Shown: positions 45,587 to 55,631 of the stretch, one piece after another
Position numbering within the stretch: the stretch's first letter is position 1
How the letters are laid out: each line of letters starts with the position of its first letter
NCBI GenBank assembly: GCA_945872365.1
Contig: CAMBZJ010000016.1
Location: 1 to 64,000 of the forward strand
DNA from: Klebsiella pneumoniae
GTDB lineage: Bacteria; Desulfobacterota; Binatia; UBA12015
Direction: 5' to 3'
Length of the DNA stretch: 64,000 bases
Translations under genes and position numbers: made by a program
Notes under the pieces: generated by a model
The model's database searches: none
Told to the model about the DNA's origin: nothing
The model's input: the letters and a program-made list of their open reading frames with translations, nothing else

Positions 45587-46972
45587 TCAAGCCGGGTGCT
45601 CGACCTCCGCGCGGACCTCGTGGACGACCTTCTCCACGGCCGCACGGTGCGCGTCGCGCAAGGCCTCGCTCGACGCCTCGAAGCGCAGGACGAGCGCGGG
45701 CTGGGTGTTCGAGGCCCGCACCAGGCCCCAACCGTCGGCGAACTTGACCCGCACGCCGTCGACGTCGGAAAGCTCGTGGTCCTTTGCGAGCCGGTCGCGC
45801 ACCCTGCGCACGACCTCGAACTTGAACTCGTCGGGGCAATCCACCCGCAACTCCGGAGTATTGTGGGCGGTCGGGAGTCCTTCGAGCAGGTCCGCGACCC
45901 CGCCGGTGGTCCGGGACAGGATCTCGAGCAGCCGGCAGGTGGCGTAGATCGCGTCGTCGTAGCCGAGGAAGCGGTCCGCGAAGAACATGTGGCCGCTCAT
46001 CTCGCCACCGACCTCGGCACCGGTTTCCTTCATCTTCGCCTTGATGAGCGAGTGGCCGGCCTTCCACATGAGCGGCCGGCCGCCGTGGGCGGCGATGTCG
46101 TCGAAGAGCCGCTGCGAGCACTTCACCTCGCTGATGACGACCGCCCCCGGCTTCCGCGACAGGATCTCGCGCGCGAAGATCACCAGGAGTTCGTCGCCCC
46201 AGAGAATGCGGCCCCCGGGCGCGACCACGCCAACCCGGTCGCCGTCGCCGTCGTAGGCGATGCCGACGTCGGCGCGCTCCGACTCGACCATGCGCATCAG
46301 GTCCGCCAGATTCTCCGGAACGGTGGGATCCGGATGGTGATTCGGGAAGCGGCCGTCGGCGTCGCAGAATAGCTCGACCACCTCGCAGCCCAGGGCGCGC
46401 AGGATCGACGGTGCCACCGGGCCGCTCGCCCCGTTGCCGGCGTCGACGACGACCTTCAAGTGCCGCGGGAGCAGGCCGAACTGCCCGGTCACGTAGCTGG
46501 CGTATTCCGGCAGAATCGCGTGGTGGCGGGTCGTGCCGCGGCCGGTCGCAAAGGCGCCGCGTTCGACCTCGTCGCGCAGGCGCGTGATCGACTCGCCGTA
46601 GATCGAGTCGCGGCCGATGCACACCTTGAAGCCGTTGTACTCCGAGGCGTTGTGGCTCGCGGTCACCTGGATGCCCCCGTGGACCGGCAGGCGGAAGAGC
46701 GCGAAGTAGAGGATCGGCGTCGGCACCATGCCGATGTCGATCACGTCCACGCCACTCTCGTTCGCGCCCGCGGCGACCGCCTCCGCGTAGGGATCCGACG
46801 TGGCGCGGCAGTCGCGTCCGACGGCAAGCGCCGGTCTCTCCAAGTCGGGGTGGGCCTCGCGCAGGCGGGTCGCGACCGCGCGGCCGAGAGTGCGGGCGAA
46901 CCCGGCGTCCATGTCCTGCTCGGCGATGCCTCGCAAATCGTACTCGCGGAAGATCGCAGGGTTCATCTTCAT
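45587..46972 (-). CDS. Phosphomannomutase/phosphoglucomutase
   Basis: FREYDLRGIAEQDM, VTASHNASEYNGFKV (phosphoserine loop), DGDGDRVGVV, GEMSGHMFF. Confidence 0.95.
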   Translation of the reverse strand: MKMNPAIFREYDLRGIAEQDMDAGFARTLGRAVATRLREAHPDLERPALAVGRDCRATSDPYAEAVAAGANESGVDVIDIGMVPTPILYFALFRLPVHGGIQVTASHNASEYNGFKVCIGRDSIYGESITRLRDEVERGAFATGRGTTRHHAILPEYASYVTGQFGLLPRHLKVVVDAGNGASGPVAPSILRALGCEVVELFCDADGRFPNHHPDPTVPENLADLMRMVESERADVGIAYDGDGDRVGVVAPGGRILWGDELLVIFAREILSRKPGAVVISEVKCSQRLFDDIAAHGGRPLMWKAGHSLIKAKMKETGAEVGGEMSGHMFFADRFLGYDDAIYATCRLLEILSRTTGGVADLLEGLPTAHNTPELRVDCPDEFKFEVVRRVRDRLAKDHELSDVDGVRVKFADGWGLVRASNTQPALVLRFEASSEALRDAHRAAVEKVVHEVRAEVEHPA

Positions 46973-48072
46973 CGGTGGACTCCTCGTTGGGCGCGCCGGG
47001 TCGCGGGGATGTCCGCCCGGGCCGTGCGCCGGGCGCTGCGTCCGGCGAGGTCGACTGCCAGCGCGAGCGCCGATTCCATGCTGCGCGGGTCCGCCGCCCG
47101 CCGGCCCGCGAGGTCGAAGGCCGTGCCGTGGTCCGGAGAGGTCCGCACGAAGGGCAGGCCTAGCGTCACGTTCACGGCGTGGTGTACGTCCGCCTGCTTG
47201 ATCGGGATCAGTCCCTGGTCGTGGTACATCGCAACCACCGCGTCGCAGGCCGGGCCCATCGCCGAGAAGAGTGCGTCGGCCGGGACCGGGCCGAAGGCGT
47301 CGATCCCGGCCCGTCGGGCCCGGGCGATCGCCGGGGCGATGATGCGCGCCTCCTCGTCACCGTAGACGCCGCCGTCGCCGGCATGGGGGTTGAGCGCCGC
47401 GACCGCGATGCGCGGCCGGCCGATCGACCACCAGGCGGAGAGGTGGGCCGCCGTCACGCGGATCGTCTCGAGGATCCCCGCGGTGCGCAAGGCGCCGGGA
47501 ACGTCGCGCAGGGCGAGGTGCGTCGTCGCGAGAACCACCCGGAACCCGTCGAGCGCCATCATGAGACGCACGCCGCGGGAACGCGTCAGCGCGGCGAGGA
47601 TCTCGGTGTGCCCGGTGCTGGCCACGCCCGCCCGGTCGAACCATTCCTTGCTGATCGGCGCCGTGCAGATCGCCTCCACGACGCCGCTGCGGGCGAGCGC
47701 GGTCGCGGTGCGGATCGACTCGTAGGCGGAACGCGCGGCGGCCTCGCAGGGACGGCCGGGGCGGCGCTCGGAGGCCGCCAGCGGGCCGAGCGGCGCCGCC
47801 AGACCCGGGGCGACGACCCGGAGTTCGCCACATACCGGTTCCGAGAGTGCCGCCGCCGCCTCCGCGGCCGAGCAGGCGCGCAGGCGGACGCTTGCGCCCA
47901 ACCGCTCCGCCGCGACCTGCGCCGCACCGAGGTCGCCGACCAGCAGGAGGTTCGCCGCCGCTCCACGTTCGGACCGACGGAGCCCCCCGAGTGCCGCCGC
48001 CACCGCGACCTCGGGCCCGATGCCGCAGGGATCGCCGAGCGTGATCGCGACGGGGATGGAACGGGCACGCAT
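46969..48072 (-). CDS. pdxA: 4-hydroxythreonine-4-phosphate dehydrogenase
   Basis: ITLGDPCGIGPEV, TGHTEILA, ALNPHAGDGGVYGDEE, YHDQGLIPIK, TSPDHGTAFDLAG. Confidence 0.95.
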   Translation of the reverse strand: MRARSIPVAITLGDPCGIGPEVAVAAALGGLRRSERGAAANLLLVGDLGAAQVAAERLGASVRLRACSAAEAAAALSEPVCGELRVVAPGLAAPLGPLAASERRPGRPCEAAARSAYESIRTATALARSGVVEAICTAPISKEWFDRAGVASTGHTEILAALTRSRGVRLMMALDGFRVVLATTHLALRDVPGALRTAGILETIRVTAAHLSAWWSIGRPRIAVAALNPHAGDGGVYGDEEARIIAPAIARARRAGIDAFGPVPADALFSAMGPACDAVVAMYHDQGLIPIKQADVHHAVNVTLGLPFVRTSPDHGTAFDLAGRRAADPRSMESALALAVDLAGRSARRTARADIPATRRAQRGVHR

Positions 48073-48098
48073 GGAATGTCGGCGCCGAAGCGAAGCGG

Positions 48099-49109
48099 CT
48101 ACTTGATCACGACGTCGTGCGACTTGCGGAGATCCTGCTCGACCCAGCGGGTGTAACGATCCTCGAGGGCCTTCGCGTAAAGCTTCTCCTTGATCTGGTC
48201 GCGCACCTTCTCGATGTCGGCGGACTTCGCCACGGCGCGCTCCGACACCCGCAGAACGTGCAGTCCGCCCTCGCCACGCACCGGCGGACCGACCTCGCCT
48301 TCCTTGAGCTTGAACGCCGCCTCGTCGAGCACCGGGACCATCTGTCCGCGCTTCATGGTGCCGAGGTCGCCGCCGATCGCGCGACCCGGGCCGGCCGCCG
48401 CTTCGCGCGAGACGACTTCGAACTTTTCGCCGGCCTGCAGGCGCTCTTGGGCGCGCTTGGCCTCGGCGAGCAATTGTTCCGCCTCGGCCACGCTCATGCC
48501 CTCCCGGAACGGGAAGAGGATGTGCTGTACGTGGACCGACTCGGCGGTGGCGAATTCCTCGGGGTGATCGGCGAAGTACTTCTCGACCTCCTCGGGGGTG
48601 ACCGTGACCTGGCCCTTCACGCGGCGCGCGACGAGCGAGGAGCGCTGCAACTCGCGTGCGACCTGCTCCCGGTAGCGCTCGCGCGTCATTCCCTGGGCTT
48701 CGAGCGCCTGGTCGAGTTTCTCGTCGTCGAGGTTGTTCCTCTTCTTGATCTGCTCGACGTACATGTCGATCTCGTCGGCCGAGGGGCTGATGCCGAGACT
48801 CTGGGTCTCGGACTGCACGATCATGTCGTTGACGAGCGAGTCGAGCGCGCGGCGACGGTCGGTCTCGCCGATCTCGGCGGGATCCGCGGACCCGGCCGCG
48901 CGGAGGAAGGCATCGAGTTGGTGCGAGGTGATCGGCTGGCCGTCGACGGTCGCGACGACCCGGTCGACCGTGACCGCGCGCGCGCCCTGCGGCGCGGCGA
49001 GCGCCAACGCCAGAATCGCGAACGCGCCCGTGCTCTGCGGGCGCACCACCGCCCGCGCGCGACGAGCCACCGCGCCGCTCTGCACCGTCACCGACCGGGA
49101 TGCCGCCAT
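48099..49109 (-). CDS. surA: Periplasmic peptidyl-prolyl isomerase, SurA-like
   Basis: VDRVVATVDGQPITSHQLD N-domain; parvulin domain VQHILFPF...GGDLGTMKRGQMVP. Confidence 0.88.
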   Translation of the reverse strand: MAASRSVTVQSGAVARRARAVVRPQSTGAFAILALALAAPQGARAVTVDRVVATVDGQPITSHQLDAFLRAAGSADPAEIGETDRRRALDSLVNDMIVQSETQSLGISPSADEIDMYVEQIKKRNNLDDEKLDQALEAQGMTRERYREQVARELQRSSLVARRVKGQVTVTPEEVEKYFADHPEEFATAESVHVQHILFPFREGMSVAEAEQLLAEAKRAQERLQAGEKFEVVSREAAAGPGRAIGGDLGTMKRGQMVPVLDEAAFKLKEGEVGPPVRGEGGLHVLRVSERAVAKSADIEKVRDQIKEKLYAKALEDRYTRWVEQDLRKSHDVVIK

Positions 49110-49140
49110 GGGGCCGGAGTATACGCCGTCGGGCGACCGC

Positions 49141-49165
49141 ATGCCATGCCATGCCGTGCCGTGCC
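49141..49165. repeat. Five tandem copies of the pentamer RTGCC
   Basis: ATGCC ATGCC ATGCC GTGCC GTGCC between surA and the HAD gene. Confidence 0.8.
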
Positions 49166-49218
49166 GCCACCGGGAGCCGGGGCTACCGTTCCGGCCGCGG
49201 GTCTGGCATTCGTGACTC

Positions 49219-49890
49219 ATGCCCCTTGCCCGGCCCGCCTCCGCGGTCGTCTTCGACATGGACGGCGTCCTGCTCGACACCGAGCGCTTCTATACCGAGG
49301 TGACGCAGTCGATCGTGGGGCGCTGGGGACACACCTTCGACTGGTCGCTCAAGTCGAACATGGTCGGGAGGCCGGCGATCGAGTCGGCCCGCTACCTGGT
49401 CGGGGCGCTCGGGCTGCCCATCTCGCCGGAGGAGTACCTCGCGGAGCGCGAGGCGGCGCTCGAACGCCTCATGCCCGACGCCGGGCCCATGCCGGGCGCC
49501 CTCGAACTCACCCGGGCGATTGCGGCGGCGGGCGCGCCCCAGGCGGTCGCGACGAGCAGCGACGCGCGGTTCTTCGAGTTGAAGACGCAGCGCCACCGGG
49601 ACTGGTTCCGGACTTTCGCCGCGATCGTACTCGGCGACGACCCGCGGCTCGCGCGCGGCAAGCCGGCCCCCGACATCTTCCTCCTCGCGGCGCGCGACCT
49701 CGGCGTCGAGCCGCGCGACTGCGTCGTGGTCGAGGACGCGCCCGCCGGCGTGGAGGCCGCACGTGCCGCCGGAATGCAGGTCGTCGCGGTGCCGTATCCC
49801 GGCATGAATCCGGCGAAGCTCGCCGGTGCCGACCGGGTGTTGCCGACGCTCGCGGGCGTGACGCCGGCGGACCTCGGGCTGTGCCGCTGA
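49219..49890 (+). CDS. HAD-superfamily hydrolase (beta-phosphoglucomutase/phosphatase-like)
   Basis: [48 protein letters not shown]. Confidence 0.93.
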   Translation: MPLARPASAVVFDMDGVLLDTERFYTEVTQSIVGRWGHTFDWSLKSNMVGRPAIESARYLVGALGLPISPEEYLAEREAALERLMPDAGPMPGALELTRAIAAAGAPQAVATSSDARFFELKTQRHRDWFRTFAAIVLGDDPRLARGKPAPDIFLLAARDLGVEPRDCVVVEDAPAGVEAARAAGMQVVAVPYPGMNPAKLAGADRVLPTLAGVTPADLGLCR

Positions 49891-49963
49891 CGGTGTTCCC
49901 GTCCGCGGCCACCGGCCGGCCGGACGCCCGCGCACGGCGGACGTCCGGCCAGCGTGGAACCGC

Positions 49964-50380
49964 TCAGGCGAGCGCGAGGGTCGCGCTGCCCACGATCGAT
50001 TTCGTACCCGGCTTGGTTTCGCACTGGAGTTCGACGTCGACGAGCTTCTCGCCGCCCTCCTCCCGCTTGCCCGTCACCTTGCCGGTGCAGGTGACCTTCT
50101 CCCCCGGCCAGGTGATCGCGCGGAACTGCACGTCGAAGCGCTTGACCGACCCGGGACCGGCCCAGGCGACGACCACGTTCGAGAGAAGTCCCATCGAGAA
50201 CATCCCGTGCGCGAACACCGACGGCAGCCCGACCTTCGTCGCGAGCGTCTCGTCGTGGTGCATCGGGTTGTAGTCGCCCGAGGCACCCGCGTACTTCACG
50301 AGGTCGGTACGGGTGACGCTCTCGTGCTCCCACGTCGGCAGCGGGTCGCCGACCTTCACGTCCTGCCAAAGGGTCGCCAT
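49964..50380 (-). CDS. MaoC-like hot-dog dehydratase
   Basis: YAGASGDYNPMHHDETLATKVGLPSVFAHGMFSMG hydratase-2 motif. Confidence 0.92.
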   Translation of the reverse strand: MATLWQDVKVGDPLPTWEHESVTRTDLVKYAGASGDYNPMHHDETLATKVGLPSVFAHGMFSMGLLSNVVVAWAGPGSVKRFDVQFRAITWPGEKVTCTGKVTGKREEGGEKLVDVELQCETKPGTKSIVGSATLALA

Positions 50381-50382
50381 GG

Positions 50383-50838
50383 TCACTGGCCCTCCGAGGT
50401 GCGGATCAGGAGCGCACAGACGCGCTTGCCCTGCGGGTCGTAGAAGGCGTTCTCCATCGTGTAGATCGTGCGCACGCCGGACTTGCCCTCGCGGGTGCCG
50501 ATCGACTTCAGCTGGCCCTTCATGGTCAGCACGTCCCCGGCGAAGATCGGGCGGTCGTAGACGATCTCGGTGCCTTCGTGGAGCAGCTTGCGGACGTCCC
50601 ATTTCACCTGGGGCAGGGAGCCCGCGCCAGGCTCCGCGTCCTGACCGAGAGCGATCGGGAGGGTCGGCGGCGCGATCAGGCTCGGATAACCGCGCCGCTT
50701 TGCCTCGGCCTCGTCGAAGTAGGCCGGGTCGGTGAGCCCGACCGAACGGGCGAATTGCCGGATGCGTGAGCGATCGACGTGGATCGTCGCCGGCGGACCT
50801 TCCCTGCCGACCAGCGCCTGGTTGGGGTTCTCGGCCAT
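50383..50838 (-). CDS. MaoC N-terminal-domain (FAS1-like) dehydratase
   Basis: IHVDRSRIRQFARSVGLTDPAYFDEAEAKRRGYPSLIAPPTLPIAL; paired with the downstream MaoC gene. Confidence 0.9.
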   Translation of the reverse strand: MAENPNQALVGREGPPATIHVDRSRIRQFARSVGLTDPAYFDEAEAKRRGYPSLIAPPTLPIALGQDAEPGAGSLPQVKWDVRKLLHEGTEIVYDRPIFAGDVLTMKGQLKSIGTREGKSGVRTIYTMENAFYDPQGKRVCALLIRTSEGQ

Positions 50839-50968
50839 CGTTGCTTTCCACCTCCGCTTGACTGGGTTGCTCGGTCTTCCCGACGGGAGACCGCGGGACT
50901 GTCACCCGATCCCGCACCCGACGCAAGCGGCCGGGACTCTCCGCGTACCGCTGGAGCCCACCCGGCGG

Positions 50969-51433
50969 TCAGGCCAGGGCGCGCAGGGCCGCGATCGCGC
51001 CGTCGACGTGCGAGTCCATGCTGAGTTCGCTCGCGACGACCCGCCGGACGACTCCGCCGCGGTCGATCACGAAGGTGACGCGCTTCACCGGGAGGAACGG
51101 CAGCCAGCCACCCAGCCGGGTCACGCCGAAGGCCCCGGCGACGGCCCCGTCGGTGTCCGCGATGAGCGGAAAGTTCAGCCGGTGGTCGGCAACGAACTTC
51201 CGGTGCGAGTCGGCGGAGTCCATGCTCACGCCGACGAGCGACGCGCCGAGCCGGTCGATCTCGGCGCGGTGGTCGCGGAAGCCGCATGCCTCCTTCGTAC
51301 AACCGGGCGTGTTGTCCTTCGGGTAGAAATAGAGCACGAGCGCCCGCGTGCCGCGGAAGTCGGCGAGCGAGATTCGCTCGCCGTCCTGGGTCGTGCCCGA
51401 AAAGTCGGGAGCCGGCTGTCCTTCAGCGATCAT
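50969..51433 (-). CDS. bcp: Thioredoxin-dependent peroxiredoxin
   Basis: LVLYFYPKDNTPGCTKEACGFRD, VGVSMDSADSHRKF. Confidence 0.94.
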   Translation of the reverse strand: MIAEGQPAPDFSGTTQDGERISLADFRGTRALVLYFYPKDNTPGCTKEACGFRDHRAEIDRLGASLVGVSMDSADSHRKFVADHRLNFPLIADTDGAVAGAFGVTRLGGWLPFLPVKRVTFVIDRGGVVRRVVASELSMDSHVDGAIAALRALA

Positions 51434-52113
51434 GTCTCTCCTCCTCGCTCCTCCGCGGAACGCTTGCGGACCAGGGTGAGGCCGTCTGCGACCGGAATCA
51501 TGACGCACTCGACGCGCCGGTCGATCGGCAGGAAGTCGTTCAGTTCGCGCAGTGCACGGGTGTCCTCCGTCGTGTCCTCGGGATCGATGACCGCGCCGGA
51601 CCACAGGACGTTGTCGAAGAGCAGCAGCCCGTTCGGGCGCAACCGCGGCAGGATCTCCTCGTAATAGGAGCGATAACCCGTCTTGTCGGCGTCGATGAAG
51701 GCGAAGTCGATCCACTCACCCGCCGGCAACGCGCGCAAGGTCTCGATCGCGGGCGCCACGCGCAACTCGATCCGGTCCCCGAGTCCGGCGCGCGCGAAGT
51801 GGCGGCGAGCGATCTCGGACCACGGCTCGCTCACGTCGCAGCACAGCAGCCGCCCGCCCGGAGCGAGTCCACGCGCGATCGAGATGGCGCTGTAGCCGGT
51901 GAAGGTCCCGACCTCCACGGCGCTTCGCGCACCGATGGCGCGGGTGAGCAGGCCGAGCAGCGCACCCTGTTCGGGGGAGACCTGCATCGCCGCCGCGCGG
52001 CCGAGGCCCGCGGTCTCCTCGGCGAGTTCGGCGAGGGCCGGGTCGTGCTCGGTGCGGCGTTCGCAGAGGTAGGCGTAGAGCTCGGGCGTGATCGCCGTGA
52101 ACTTCGACCTCAT
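51430..52113 (-). CDS. O-methyltransferase, class I SAM-dependent (CCoAOMT-like)
   Basis: VEVGTFTGYSAISIARGL, FAFIDADKTGYRSYYEEILPRLRPNGLLLFDNVLWSG. Confidence 0.95.
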   Translation of the reverse strand: MRSKFTAITPELYAYLCERRTEHDPALAELAEETAGLGRAAAMQVSPEQGALLGLLTRAIGARSAVEVGTFTGYSAISIARGLAPGGRLLCCDVSEPWSEIARRHFARAGLGDRIELRVAPAIETLRALPAGEWIDFAFIDADKTGYRSYYEEILPRLRPNGLLLFDNVLWSGAVIDPEDTTEDTRALRELNDFLPIDRRVECVMIPVADGLTLVRKRSAEERGGET

Positions 52114-52192
52114 CGCCGGACCTTGGGCCGGGACGACGGACCTGTCAACGATCGGCGATCCGACCGGGCACGGTCGCCCCCGGCGCGGCCGG

Positions 52193-53542
52193 TCAGAGGA
52201 GCGTACCCGACAGGATCGCGTTCGCGACGGTGAAGTAGATCGTGATGCCGCTCACGTCGACGAGAGTGGCCACGAAGGGCGCCGAGGCGCTGGCCGGGTC
52301 GAAGCCGAGCCAGCGCAGCAGGAACGGGAGCATCGATCCGGCCATGGTGCCCCAGAGGACGACGCCGATCAGGCTCAACGAGACGGTGATCGCAATCAGC
52401 AAGTAGTGCTCGCCGTAGGCATTCATCATGCGCCCCCAGACGAGGATCCGCACGAAGCCGATCGCCGCGAGAATCAGGCCAAGGCTCAGCCCGGCCAGGA
52501 ATTCGCGGCGCACGACGCGCCACCAGTCGCGCAGGCGGAGTTCGCCGAGCGCCATCGCGCGGATCACGAGCGTCGTCGCCTGGGAGCCGGAATTGCCACC
52601 GCTCGAGATGATGAGGGGTACGAAGAGGGCGAGCACCACCGCACGGGCGATGTCTTCCTCGTAGGACTTCATGGCCGTCGCGGTGAGCATCTCGCCGATG
52701 AAGAGGGCGGCGAGCCAGACCGCGCGCTTGCGGATCATCGCTGGCAAGCCGATCTCGAGGTAGGGCGCGTCGAGGGCCTCGGTACCGCCGATCTTCTGGA
52801 TGTCCTCGGTCGCCTCCTCCTCGACGACGTCGACGATGTCGTCGACGGTGACGATGCCCTTCATCCGGCCATCGGAGTCGACGACCGGCATCGCCGTCAG
52901 GTCGTGCCGGGCGAAGAGCCGGCCCACGCTCTCCTGGTCCATGTCCGCCGGCACCGTGACGACGTCGATGCGCATGATGTCGCGCACCGGCTGCGTTCCG
53001 CGCGCGGCGAAGAGTTCGCGGAAGGACACGACTCCCAGGATGCGCTGCTCGGCGTCGAGGACGTAGGTGTAGTAGATGGTCTCGATGTCCTCGCGGGCCT
53101 GACGGCGCAGGTAGGTGATGGCCTCGTCGACGGTCATCTCCGGCCGTACCCGCGCGTAGCGCGGGCTCATGAGACCACCGGCCTTGTCCTCGGCGTACGC
53201 GAGCAGGGCCTGCACCTCGCGCATCGTCGGGGCGTCGAGGAGCGAGAGCAGCGGGTCGCGTTCCTCCTCCGCGGCCTCCTGCACGAGGTCGACGACGTCG
53301 TCGGGGGCGAGTTGTCGCAGCCAGGAGCGGCGCTCGAGGGGCGGCAGATCGAGCAGGAGTTCGGCCTGGTCGCGCGAACTCAAGGAGAAGAAGAAGTCCT
53401 CGGCGACCGGGCGCTCGAGCATCCGGAAGCCCTCCATCCGGGCGGACGGGTCGAGCAGCTGCCAGGCCTCGGCTAGTTCGTCGGGTGACAGTCGCTCGTC
53501 CGTCGGACGGTGATCGAGGGTCTCCTCCACCCGAGAGGGCAT
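52193..53542 (-). CDS. mgtE: Magnesium transporter
   Basis: MgtE N-domain, CBS pair, TM domain ISSGGNSGSQATTLVIRAMALGEL. Confidence 0.96.
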   Translation of the reverse strand: MPSRVEETLDHRPTDERLSPDELAEAWQLLDPSARMEGFRMLERPVAEDFFFSLSSRDQAELLLDLPPLERRSWLRQLAPDDVVDLVQEAAEEERDPLLSLLDAPTMREVQALLAYAEDKAGGLMSPRYARVRPEMTVDEAITYLRRQAREDIETIYYTYVLDAEQRILGVVSFRELFAARGTQPVRDIMRIDVVTVPADMDQESVGRLFARHDLTAMPVVDSDGRMKGIVTVDDIVDVVEEEATEDIQKIGGTEALDAPYLEIGLPAMIRKRAVWLAALFIGEMLTATAMKSYEEDIARAVVLALFVPLIISSGGNSGSQATTLVIRAMALGELRLRDWWRVVRREFLAGLSLGLILAAIGFVRILVWGRMMNAYGEHYLLIAITVSLSLIGVVLWGTMAGSMLPFLLRWLGFDPASASAPFVATLVDVSGITIYFTVANAILSGTLL

Positions 53543-53659
53543 GACATACGCGGCACGGCTGCGAAACCCGGATGCCCGGCGATCAGCATCGGCGGAGGCG
53601 GTCGGAGGCTTCGGGTGAACCCGCTGTCCGACCGGTCGCTCCGCCGCCGCGGACGCCGG

Positions 53660-54760
53660 TCAGCGCAACTCGCTCAGCACCCAGGCCGCGGTGTCCTCCG
53701 GCAGCTCGGGCACCAAGCGCAGGAACTCCTCGACGTCGTGGCCCACGACCTCCGCACCGAGATTCCTGCACAGGAACTCGTGGTAGTGCGCGGCGACGCG
53801 CTCCGAGAGCAGGCCGCAGCGCTTGAGCGTCGGGATCACGAAGCCTTGAACCGGTCCCATGCGCCGGCCCCGGGCCGGCTTGTCGCCGATCTCGGGCGAC
53901 TCGCGCTGCAGGCAGGCGAGCATCTCCATCGGGTCGATCCCCGCCTCCGTCCAGACCCGCAGGACCGCGGCGAAGAGAGTCTCGGGGCTGCGGTTGTCGA
54001 TGAGCGTCCGCGCCGCAGAGAGGGCGAAGTCCTCGAGGTCCCTGAGTTGCGCCTCGCCGAGCAGTGGCACGCAGCGATCCACGTACTGCACGCCATAGGC
54101 GTGATGCCGGGATTCGTCTCGGGCGACGTAGGTCAGGACGTCGCGCAGCAGCGGCTCCTGCGTGAGCGCGCGCATGTCGCGGAAGCTGTAGAGGGCCAGG
54201 CCCTCGACGACGATCTGCATGCCGACGAGCTTCTTCAGCCAGTCGTCGGTCTCCAGCGTCGCGTCGAGGACGCTCTTGAGGGCCGGGGCGATCGGCTGCA
54301 CCTCGTCGAGCTTCTGGATGTAGCGGGCGAAGACCTCGACGTGGCGTGCCTCGTCCATCGTCTGGGTCGCCGCATAGAACTTCGCGTCGGTGTGCGGCAC
54401 CGCGTTGACGAGTTGAGCGGCCACCATGAGGGCGCCCTGTTCGCCGTGCAGGAAGTTGCTCAGCCTGAACCCGGCCGTCCGCCGGGTGACGTTCCAGCGC
54501 AACTCGTCGTCGAGGCTCTTCCAGTAGGAGGTGCGCTCGATCGGGAGCGGCGAGCCGAGTGGCGTCGTCGCGAAGAGGTCGCGGTCGATCGGCCGGTCCC
54601 AGTCGATGTCGCGCTCCGCGACCCACTGGGCCTCGGTCGCCTTGTGGTAGAGGCTCCGCAGTTCCTCCACGTCGGGGTCATAGTTCCATTGGTAGACGAC
54701 CTTCATCGCCGTATCGAGGCCCGGCTCCTCGGTTCCCGTCGTCAGCTGGAATTCGCTCAT
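53660..54760 (-). CDS. Ferritin-like diiron-carboxylate protein (paralog A)
   Basis: LHGEQGAL, TMDEARHVEVFARYI, MQIVVEGLALYSF, ARDESRHHAYG: four-helix E/ExxH pattern. Confidence 0.8.
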   Translation of the reverse strand: MSEFQLTTGTEEPGLDTAMKVVYQWNYDPDVEELRSLYHKATEAQWVAERDIDWDRPIDRDLFATTPLGSPLPIERTSYWKSLDDELRWNVTRRTAGFRLSNFLHGEQGALMVAAQLVNAVPHTDAKFYAATQTMDEARHVEVFARYIQKLDEVQPIAPALKSVLDATLETDDWLKKLVGMQIVVEGLALYSFRDMRALTQEPLLRDVLTYVARDESRHHAYGVQYVDRCVPLLGEAQLRDLEDFALSAARTLIDNRSPETLFAAVLRVWTEAGIDPMEMLACLQRESPEIGDKPARGRRMGPVQGFVIPTLKRCGLLSERVAAHYHEFLCRNLGAEVVGHDVEEFLRLVPELPEDTAAWVLSELR

Positions 54761-55560
54761 CCTGGTACTCCGTCGTCGGTCGGCGGCTGGGCACGACGCC
54801 CGCCTCGGTTTCGCTCGGTTCCCAGCCGCGGCGCCGTCTTCGCCACGGCTCGCATCGGCTCGCCGAGCCGGTCGATCACCTGGTCGAGGGCCTCGAGCGC
54901 CACTGCGGACCGGCCCGCCTCGAGCGCCGCGAGGCAGAGGTCCATCCCCGGCACGAATCGCGCCGGGTCGCTGCCGAGTCGCTCGTTGGCCTCGCGAATC
55001 GGAGCGGACCGCAGGAAACTCTCCGTCCGTCGGGCGAGCATCTGCCACACGCGATTGCCGGTCATGTCGGACAGGAAGACGAGAATCTCGCGCAGCGCCG
55101 AGACCTGGGACGTCCGCCCGGCGCCGGCATCGGCGATCCGGTCCCGCAGCGCGCGGAGACCCTCGACGTCGGCCGGCTCGTGGCGCTGGATCGCGAGCCG
55201 TCCCATCTCGCGCAGCAACGGCATCATGAAGGCGTGCAGTTCTCCGAGCAGCGGCACATCGACCCGGTCGCCGTGCAGGATCATCGCCGGAAGGGCATCG
55301 AAGGAGGCGTCGACGAGCGGCAGGACGGTGGCACCGTCCCCCTGGCGGACGCGGACCAGGCCGAGGCCGGCGAGGACGCCGATCGCCTCACGGACCGAGG
55401 TGCGGTTCACCTGAAACTCGAGGGCGAGTTCGCGCTCCGGCGGCAACTTTTCGCCGGCCGCGAAGCGGCCGTCGAGGATCGCGTCGCGCAATTGCTCGGC
55501 GACGTCCTCGTGGAGGCGGCGCCTCTGGGGCGGCTGGAAGGCGAGGACACCGCGCGGCAT
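54757..55560 (-). CDS. FadR/GntR-family transcriptional regulator
   Basis: LHEDVAEQLRDAILDGRFAAGEKLPPERELALEFQVNRTSVREAIGVLAGLGLVRVRQGDG; helical FCD-type C-domain. Confidence 0.93.
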   Translation of the reverse strand: MPRGVLAFQPPQRRRLHEDVAEQLRDAILDGRFAAGEKLPPERELALEFQVNRTSVREAIGVLAGLGLVRVRQGDGATVLPLVDASFDALPAMILHGDRVDVPLLGELHAFMMPLLREMGRLAIQRHEPADVEGLRALRDRIADAGAGRTSQVSALREILVFLSDMTGNRVWQMLARRTESFLRSAPIREANERLGSDPARFVPGMDLCLAALEAGRSAVALEALDQVIDRLGEPMRAVAKTAPRLGTERNRGGRRAQPPTDDGVPG

Positions 55561-55576
55561 GGGTTGGCATATCGAC

Positions 55577-55587
55577 TGGTCCAACCA
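55577..55587. promoter_or_regulatory. Candidate GntR/FadR-type operator TGGT-N3-ACCA
   Basis: TGGTCCAACCA, 17 bp upstream of the regulator start codon. Confidence 0.5.
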
Positions 55588-55631
55588 ATTGTCAAGCGCG
55601 GGCCTAGTCTCGGGTGCCGGGGCGACGACTC

